Origin: Mastigocoleus sp. MO_188.B34
GTDB taxonomy: Bacteria > Cyanobacteriota > Cyanobacteriia > Cyanobacteriales > Nostocaceae
Length of the DNA stretch: 38,268 nt
Direction of reading: 5' to 3'
Assembly: GCF_030065675.1 (NCBI RefSeq)
Contig: NZ_JASJDK010000054.1
Span: 1-38,268, forward strand
Shown here: piece by piece, positions 33,058-38,268 of the stretch
Numbering within the stretch: the stretch's first letter is position 1
Layout of the letters: the number at the start of each line of letters is the position of its first letter
The notes under the pieces: generated by a model
What the model saw: the letters and a program-made list of their open reading frames with translations, nothing else
What the model was told of the DNA's origin: nothing
The model's database searches: none
Program-made: the position numbers and the translations under genes

Positions 33058-34383
33058 ATGAGTACTATCAAGCCAGCCCGTATTACCAAAGTTTTAGCAG
33101 ATTCAATTGCTGCTGACATTGGATTTGAACCAGGGGATGCAATTGTGAGTATTAATAATACTCAACCCCGCGACCTCATAGATTACCAATTTTTATGTGC
33201 TGATGAAATTCTGGAACTAGAAGTTTTAGATTCATCCGGTAAAATCCACCATGTAGAAATAGAAAAAGACTACGATGAAGACCTAGGGCTAGAATTTTCC
33301 ACAGCGTTATTTGATAATTTAATTCAGTGTAATAATAATTGCCCGTTTTGTTTCATCGATCAACAACCACCAGGTAAACGTTCCAGCTTGTACTTGAAAG
33401 ACGATGATTATCGCTTGAGTTTTTTGTATGGTTCTTACTTAACGCTGACAAATTTACCACAAAGAGAATGGCAACGCATCGAACAAATGCGTTTATCTCC
33501 TTTGTATGTTTCGGTTCATGCAACAGAACCAGATGTGAGAATTAGACTACTAAAAAACTCTCGAGCAGGACAGATACTAGAACAATTGCAGTGGTTTAAA
33601 GAACGGCGATTACAAATCCATGCTCAAGTAGTAGTATGCCCCGGTATAAATGATGCCCAGCATTTGGAACAAACTCTGTTAGACTTAGCGTCATTTCATA
33701 GCGTTGAGATACCGACTGTTGCATCGGTAGCGGTGGTACCAGTTGGCTTAACGAGATTTCGTCCCCAAGAAGATGAACTCGTACCTGTAACGCCTGAAAA
33801 AGCCCAAGAGACCATAAGGCAAGTACAATTGTTACAAGAGCAATTTCGTCAACGCTTTGGTTATACCTTTGCTTGGTTAGCTGATGAATGGTTTTTAATT
33901 GCTGGAGAGGAATTACCATGTGAATCTGAATACGAAGATTATCCCCAAATTGATAACGGTGTAGGTTCTATCCGTTTATTTCTGAAAAATTTTAATTTAG
34001 CTGCAGACAATTTGCTTCCACAAAAAGTATCAAAACGTGAATTTACTTGGGTAGTTGGAAATGCTGTTGAAAAAGCATTTATACCAATTGTTCAGCGACT
34101 AAATGTAGTGGATGGATTAGAAGTTAAGATGCAGGCATTATCTAGCGATTACTGGGGTCAAAATATAAGTGTTACTGGGTTACTAACTGGTCATGACTTA
34201 CTTTTAAATCTTAAAGATATGGATTTAGGGAATGGAATTTTATTACCAAATGTAATGCTCAAACATGGCGAACTAGTATTCTTAGATGATATGAGTGTAG
34301 GTGAAGTTGCACAAAAACTAAACACAACTATTTTCCCTGTCGCAAATCAAGAAGAACTGATAAAAACTTGCATTCAAAATTGA
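33058..34383 (+). CDS. DUF512/TIGR03279-type radical SAM FeS protein with N-terminal PDZ-like domain
   Basis: 441 residues. A PDZ-like segment (about 5-60: ITKVLADSIAADIGFEPGDAIVSINN) precedes the Fe-S motif C91-x3-C95-x2-C98 in IQCNNNCPFCFIDQQP, the radical-SAM spacing. Characteristic cyanobacterial stretches follow (LYLKDDDYRLSFLYGSYLTLTN, LSPLYVSVHATEP, VVCPGINDAQHLE). The C-terminal DUF512 part (from about 225) includes FAWLADEWFLIAGEELP and the end LDDMSVGEVAQKLN. The family is near universal in cyanobacteria and its reaction is unknown. It is cytosolic. The stop codon lies inside the stem of the following terminator. Confidence 0.92.
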   Translation: MSTIKPARITKVLADSIAADIGFEPGDAIVSINNTQPRDLIDYQFLCADEILELEVLDSSGKIHHVEIEKDYDEDLGLEFSTALFDNLIQCNNNCPFCFIDQQPPGKRSSLYLKDDDYRLSFLYGSYLTLTNLPQREWQRIEQMRLSPLYVSVHATEPDVRIRLLKNSRAGQILEQLQWFKERRLQIHAQVVVCPGINDAQHLEQTLLDLASFHSVEIPTVASVAVVPVGLTRFRPQEDELVPVTPEKAQETIRQVQLLQEQFRQRFGYTFAWLADEWFLIAGEELPCESEYEDYPQIDNGVGSIRLFLKNFNLAADNLLPQKVSKREFTWVVGNAVEKAFIPIVQRLNVVDGLEVKMQALSSDYWGQNISVTGLLTGHDLLLNLKDMDLGNGILLPNVMLKHGELVFLDDMSVGEVAQKLNTTIFPVANQEELIKTCIQN

Positions 34384-34422
34384 GGTTAATTATTCATTTG
34401 TAACCTCAGTTAAGTATTTTTT
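34381..34422 (+). terminator. Rho-independent-like terminator
   Basis: TGAGGTTA (34381-34388, beginning with the stop codon) pairs perfectly with TAACCTCA (34401-34408) around a 12-nt loop, and GTTAAGTATTTTTT follows. This is the clearest terminator in the window. Confidence 0.7.
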
Positions 34423-34705
34423 GGAGTAATTACTTAGTAATTTGTTCCGTGTTATTGCCAAAAAATTAATTATTGTCTGAATTTAAATAATTCAAGTTTT
34501 CCTCAACTCAAATTTTCACGGTTGGGGAATAATAATGATGCAAATCTTAAATCAAATAAGTGTTTTGATTGTATTGAGTGAGTAAGCCGGGTAATAAATA
34601 TCAATATAACCAAAATAAATTACAGCAAAATATTTTTTACAAAGCTTAAATCTCAATTTTAATTACATAGTTATTCATGAATATTTAATTTATTGGGGGT
34701 TTAGA
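34384..34705. other. Intergenic region upstream of the GHL10 gene
   Basis: After the terminator the sequence is AT-rich and holds no ORF. The GGGGGT at 34694-34699 is a good ribosome binding site 6 nt before the GTG start at 34706. Promoter elements are not clear. Confidence 0.45.
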
Positions 34706-37585
34706 GTGATAAATATCAAAATTGAAAATAACAGGTCGAGTATTAAATTAAGTAATAGATTAATTAATAGATTACAATCTCGCTTTAATTTTGATGTGAA
34801 ATACAGTTTGATTTTAAAAATACAATCTAAATTTCTATTCAAAAAAAGTAGCTTAAAACAGCTAGGATTATTTGTTTTAAACTCACAAGTATTTATATTA
34901 AGTCATTGCTGGACACTACCTGCGATCGCTGCACCAGAAAAACCAGTTTTGAGTATTATGTATAGTCAGGAAAATGCTAACCAATGGGATGGAATAGATA
35001 AGCGTTTGCGGGCGGCAAATGTAAGTTACTGCATTGTACCTTTATCTCAGGTTAGAAGGGCTGCAGATCTGGGCGATCGCAAAGTATTATTTCTACCGAA
35101 TATAGAAACATTGACACCTGCTCAGGCGATCGCCTTGGAAGAATGGATGAGCAAAGGTGGAAGATTAATCGCCAGCGGTCCAACCGCGAGTTTATCTGCA
35201 CCTGGAGTTAGACAGTTGATGCGGACACTTTTGGGTGGTTACTGGGGGTTTAGTTTAAATCAAGCACAAAATCTCAGACCCTCAAAAACTAACTTTAGGC
35301 GATGGTCTGAGGAAGATGGCTTGTTTGGGAAAGTCCGTGGTGGTGTAGTTGTTCCAGAAAATTTAGCTGCTCAAACTGCCGCAGTTTGGGATTCTAAAGA
35401 TTCGCCCACAGCAGTATTAGCAACTCAAAGAGCGACTTTTTTTGGATGGCGTTGGGGTGTAGATACAGCTGCTTCTCCCGAATTGGATATAGCTTGGTTA
35501 AATAAGACTATCCAACACTATATGAATACACCAGGAATAAAAAGTACAGTTGTTGGAGGTTCCACAAATTGTTTAAATTCAGTAGCTAAGTTACAGCAAC
35601 CAAAACAAACATCTTATGCTTCCGGAACTTCACTTTCTACAGGTTTAGGTTCCAATGATTCCAATAATTTCAATAACCCTAAGAATTCAAGTAATTCAAA
35701 TAATTCAAAGGTTTCTAGAACTTCGACTCAGGTTTCACCTTCCCACAATCGAGAAATAATTCAGATAAAGCCAAGACAAAGACAATTTGAAGCAATAGAC
35801 CATCTACAAGATAGGATACCTCCAGCAACTACACCCAATTCTCGAGGAACTATAAGTCATCCTCAAACACTTGCACTGCAAAGAGATTTAGGAAATTTAA
35901 TTGGGAGAGTAAAAAGTGCAAATCTAGCAGCTAGAGCCAGAAATGGAAACATAAATTTTCAACAAACAGCTTTAAAACAAGCAGTTACCCCAACCCAAGA
36001 CACTTTAGCGCAAGCAAAAAAATTACTAAATAACCTACCAAATTTAATCGCGACAAAAAAATATCACAGAGCACGTCAGAAAGTGACCTCTGCAAAAGCA
36101 CGATTATGGCAGCAATTCCCTGTGAATAATTTGTTTGCTCCACCAGAAATTCGCTCTATTTGGTTGGATCGAGGTACTATCGTCCGTGCTGCAAACGAGA
36201 AGGGACTCGCCAAAATCTTTGATAATTTAGCAAAAGCTGGAATTAATACCGTTTTCTTTGAAACATTAAATGCAGGGTATACAATATATCCAAGTAAAGT
36301 CGCTCCCCAACAAAACCCTTTAATTCGCGGCTGGGATCCCCTCGCTTCAGCAGTCAAATTAGCCCGTGAAAGGGGTATAGAATTACATGCTTGGGTGTGG
36401 GTATTTGCAGCAGGGAACCAAAGCCACAATAAAATTCTCAACATTAAATCTAACTATCCAGGTCCAGTACTTGCAAAACATCCGGAATGGGCTGCTTACG
36501 ACAATCGGGGGAGAATGATTCCATCAGGGCAAAACAAACCCTTTTTCGATCCTGCTAATCCCCAGGTGAGAAAATATTTGCTCGAACTATATGAAGAAAT
36601 AGTTACTCGCTATCAGGTAGATGGCTTGCAATTAGACTATATTCGTTATCCTTTCCAAGATCCCCGTGCTAACCGTACCTATGGTTATGGTAAAACAGCA
36701 AGAACTCAATTTAAACAAAAATGGGGTCTAGACCCGCTTTCCATTTCTCCTCGTCAAAGAGATTTATGGAACAAGTGGACAAAATTTCGTACCGAGAGTG
36801 TAGATAGCTTTGTCAGCGAAGTTTCCCAGCGACTGCGCAAGAAAAAACCCAACTTAATTTTGTCAGCAGCAGTATTTCCCTTACCCAAACGAGAGCGCAT
36901 TCAAAAATTACAGCAACATTGGGAAGTTTGGGCGATGCGGGGTGATATAGATTTAATTGTTCCCATGACTTACGCTTTGGATACTTATCGGTTTGAGAAA
37001 CTAGCACAACCTTGGATAATCTCGCGCGAATTAGGCTCTAGTTTATTGGTACCTGGTATTCGTTTATTAAATTTACCTACACTCGGAGCGTTCGATCAAA
37101 TTCAATTAATTAGAGATTTACCTGCTAGCGGTTATGCATTATTTGCGGCAGAAAACCTAAATCCTCAATTACAAAAAGTATTTAGTCGTACCCAAGGACA
37201 GATGGGAACAGCCAACACACAACCTATTCCCCATCGTCAACCATTTCAAACTGCCACAATACGTTATGAAGCTTTACAAGCAGAATGGAAATTAGTTTCC
37301 CAAAGCCGGGAATTACAAATTTCAGCGAAAGAACTAACAAAATTTAAATCTCAAGCAAAAGTTCTCCAGGAAGCTTTGGAACAGTTAGCAGATAACCCCA
37401 ATTCCAGCCAGTTAGTAACTGCGAAAGCATCTCTAACTCGTTTCCAATCTCAATTTCGTATCTGGATGCGCTCCCACCTCAGACAAAATCCTTACCAAGT
37501 GAAAGTTTGGGAAAATCGTTTAGCAACCATAGAGAGATTATTGCGTTACGGAGAAAATCTCCAAAGAGTTCGGCGAGTGCAGTAA
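34706..37585 (+). CDS. Secreted glycosyl hydrolase-like GHL10 (family 10-like) protein
   Basis: 959 residues. A GTG start at 34706 follows GGGGGTTTAGA. A long basic N-region leads to a hydrophobic stretch and an AxA site (LPAIAAPEK, cleavage near residue 76), so the protein is exported by Sec. Residues about 80-290 look like a glutamine-amidotransferase-like or trimerisation-like domain (VLSIMYSQEN, KVLFLPNIETLTPAQAIALEEW, GGRLIASGPTA). An Asn/Ser-rich linker (about 305-345) and helical segment (about 395-470) follow. The GHL10 TIM barrel is at about 484-800: IWLDRGTIVRA, GINTVFFETLNAGYTIYPSK, ELHAWVWVFAAGN, VDGLQLDYIRYPF, DLIVPMTYALDT. The C-terminus is coiled-coil-like. Such proteins are cell-envelope glycosidases of unknown substrate. 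Confidence 0.88.
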   Translation: MINIKIENNRSSIKLSNRLINRLQSRFNFDVKYSLILKIQSKFLFKKSSLKQLGLFVLNSQVFILSHCWTLPAIAAPEKPVLSIMYSQENANQWDGIDKRLRAANVSYCIVPLSQVRRAADLGDRKVLFLPNIETLTPAQAIALEEWMSKGGRLIASGPTASLSAPGVRQLMRTLLGGYWGFSLNQAQNLRPSKTNFRRWSEEDGLFGKVRGGVVVPENLAAQTAAVWDSKDSPTAVLATQRATFFGWRWGVDTAASPELDIAWLNKTIQHYMNTPGIKSTVVGGSTNCLNSVAKLQQPKQTSYASGTSLSTGLGSNDSNNFNNPKNSSNSNNSKVSRTSTQVSPSHNREIIQIKPRQRQFEAIDHLQDRIPPATTPNSRGTISHPQTLALQRDLGNLIGRVKSANLAARARNGNINFQQTALKQAVTPTQDTLAQAKKLLNNLPNLIATKKYHRARQKVTSAKARLWQQFPVNNLFAPPEIRSIWLDRGTIVRAANEKGLAKIFDNLAKAGINTVFFETLNAGYTIYPSKVAPQQNPLIRGWDPLASAVKLARERGIELHAWVWVFAAGNQSHNKILNIKSNYPGPVLAKHPEWAAYDNRGRMIPSGQNKPFFDPANPQVRKYLLELYEEIVTRYQVDGLQLDYIRYPFQDPRANRTYGYGKTARTQFKQKWGLDPLSISPRQRDLWNKWTKFRTESVDSFVSEVSQRLRKKKPNLILSAAVFPLPKRERIQKLQQHWEVWAMRGDIDLIVPMTYALDTYRFEKLAQPWIISRELGSSLLVPGIRLLNLPTLGAFDQIQLIRDLPASGYALFAAENLNPQLQKVFSRTQGQMGTANTQPIPHRQPFQTATIRYEALQAEWKLVSQSRELQISAKELTKFKSQAKVLQEALEQLADNPNSSQLVTAKASLTRFQSQFRIWMRSHLRQNPYQVKVWENRLATIERLLRYGENLQRVRRVQ

Positions 37586-37766
37586 TAAGTAATGAGTGAT
37601 GAGTAATGGGTAATGGGTAATGGGTAAAAGCCCGCGCCTTACGGCGTTAGCGGAGTGTGACACGACAGTGTCATTGTGGTAATGGGTAATGGGTAATGGG
37701 TAATGGGTAATGGGTAATGGGTAATGGGTAATGGGTAATGGGTAATGGGTAATGGGTAATGGGTCA
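37586..37766. repeat. STRR heptamer array interrupted by a 55-bp insert
   Basis: Six 7-bp units (TAAGTAA, TGAGTGA, TGAGTAA, then TGGGTAA) run from one base after the GHL10 stop to 37627. Eleven perfect TGGGTAA units run from 37683 to 37759 and a partial unit ends at 37766. Between them 37628-37682 is unrelated, GC-richer DNA with a TGACAC/GTGTCA hairpin. The array is followed by CCCCAGTCGCC and ATCCCCA blocks like those beside the first array. Confidence 0.93.
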
Positions 37767-37947
37767 CCCCAGTCGCCAGTCGCCAGTACCTAATCCCCAA
37801 TCCCCATAAGTATAAATAATCAAATGTATAAGATTCACAAAATGAGAAAATGTTGCCAATATGTAAATAAATGTTAATTTAGTATTACAGACAAAAAAAC
37901 AACTTGTCTGATACATACTTAAATCAAAAACAGCAATTATCCGTACC
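37767..37947 (+). promoter_or_regulatory. psbA upstream region
   Basis: After a heptamer-related CCAGTCGCCAGTCGCC block, the 140 bp before the psbA ATG are AT-rich and must hold its promoter and leader. TTGCCA (near 37853) with AT-rich sequence 17 bp downstream, and TTGTCT (near 37902) followed by TACTTAAAT, are possible -35/-10 pairs, neither convincing. No Shine-Dalgarno lies before the ATG, which is common for cyanobacterial psbA. The 61-codon reverse ORF here is not credible. Confidence 0.4.
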
Positions 37948-38268
37948 ATGACAACCGCATTACAAAGACGCGAGAGCGCTTCTTTATGGGAACGGTTCTG
38001 TCAATGGATCACCAGCACCGATAACCGCCTTTACATTGGCTGGTTCGGCGTGTTGATGATTCCTACACTATTGGCAGCTACCACCTGCTTCATCATTGCA
38101 TTCGTTGCAGCTCCTCCCGTTGACATCGACGGTATTCGTGAGCCTGTTGCAGGTTCCTTGATCTACGGAAACAACATCATCTCTGGTGCTGTTGTACCTT
38201 CTTCTAACGCTATCGGTTTGCACTTCTACCCCATCTGGGAAGCAGCTTCCTTAGATGAGTGGTTGTAC
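37948..38268 (+). CDS. psbA: Photosystem II D1 protein, N-terminal 107 codons
   Basis: Starts [20 protein letters not shown] and continues with [42 protein letters not shown] and [20 protein letters not shown], which is unmistakably D1. D1 is the reaction-centre subunit that binds the primary chlorophylls, the Mn4CaO5 cluster ligands and QB. Only about 30% is in the window, so the D1 form (residue 130 Gln or Glu) and all Mn ligands are out of sight. The first membrane helix (about 30-55) is present. Codon use is strongly biased to C-ending codons compared with neighbours, as expected of a very highly expressed gene. The start ATG at 37948 is the conserved one. Confidence 0.98.
   Translation, partial: MTTALQRRESASLWERFCQWITSTDNRLYIGWFGVLMIPTLLAATTCFIIAFVAAPPVDIDGIREPVAGSLIYGNNIISGAVVPSSNAIGLHFYPIWEAASLDEWLY

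Noticed and set aside
37764-37949. 61-codon reverse ORF upstream of psbA
   Set aside because: Its C-terminal codons are heptamer-type repeat (GDWGLGTGDW) and it covers the psbA promoter.
37948-38268. Calling this psbA a specific D1 isoform
   Set aside because: The diagnostic position (residue 130) and Mn ligands lie outside the window.
1-38268. Intact insertion sequences or prophage
   Set aside because: No transposase, integrase or phage structural gene is seen; only short non-coding repeats and Uma2.

Overview
The window comes from a filamentous, probably heterocyst-forming (Nostocales-type) cyanobacterium. The evidence is a partial psbA (D1) gene at the right end, a cyanobacterial NdhK, a CYP110-like P450, a HisZ-type regulatory subunit, a DUF512/TIGR03279-type radical SAM protein, many GCGATCGC (HIP1) octamers, heptamer STRR arrays and several families of short palindromic dispersed repeats. 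Base composition is AT-rich. The exact genus cannot be told from the sequence.

Layout. 1-1748 (-): an M3 oligopeptidase cut off by the window edge. 1841-3380: a small unknown protein and a CaCA-type cation antiporter. 3381-4111: a repeat-filled gap with a nested inverted-repeat element. 4112-8285 (-): a three-gene phosphorelay operon. Its first gene is a histidine kinase whose GAF domain carries both cysteines of a DXCF-type cyanobacteriochrome, followed by an overlapping Rcp1-like response regulator and a REC-PAS-PAS-HK-REC hybrid kinase. 9105-16600 is an accessory stretch: an atypical SDR, a large cysteine-free protein with 90-bp in-frame repeats, a Uma2 nuclease-like gene, a 46-codon orphan ORF and a very AT-rich dynamin-like P-loop protein. 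16601-18710: small metabolic and stress genes (GST, ABM monooxygenase, GNAT, DUF3291).

18958-23215 (+): a LysR regulator, a stand-alone ndhK with no ndhC or ndhJ, a COQ4 homologue and a P450. 23385-27685 (-): hisZ, a J-domain/TPR protein, an inositol monophosphatase whose 5' leader is a heptamer array, a lipoprotein nuclease and a [2Fe-2S] ferredoxin. tRNA-Ser(GGA) follows at 27780. 28206-30274 (+) is a two-gene conflict/cell-death-like module: a small EACC1-like protein and a caspase-fold protease with an EF-hand-like loop, a helical linker and a C-terminal GUN4 domain. 30523-32732 (-): a GH68-like sugar enzyme and a response regulator broken by a 13-bp tandem duplication. 33058-37585 (+): the radical SAM protein and a secreted GHL10 glycoside hydrolase-like protein. 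A second heptamer array then precedes psbA.

The most interesting biology is (i) the putative photosensory CBCR kinase operon, (ii) the EACC1 plus caspase-GUN4 pair, which joins a protease to a tetrapyrrole-binding-type domain, and (iii) the dynamin-like P-loop protein in an AT-rich island, a candidate for an undescribed (possibly defence) function. All functions are inferred from motifs read by eye; no database search was possible.
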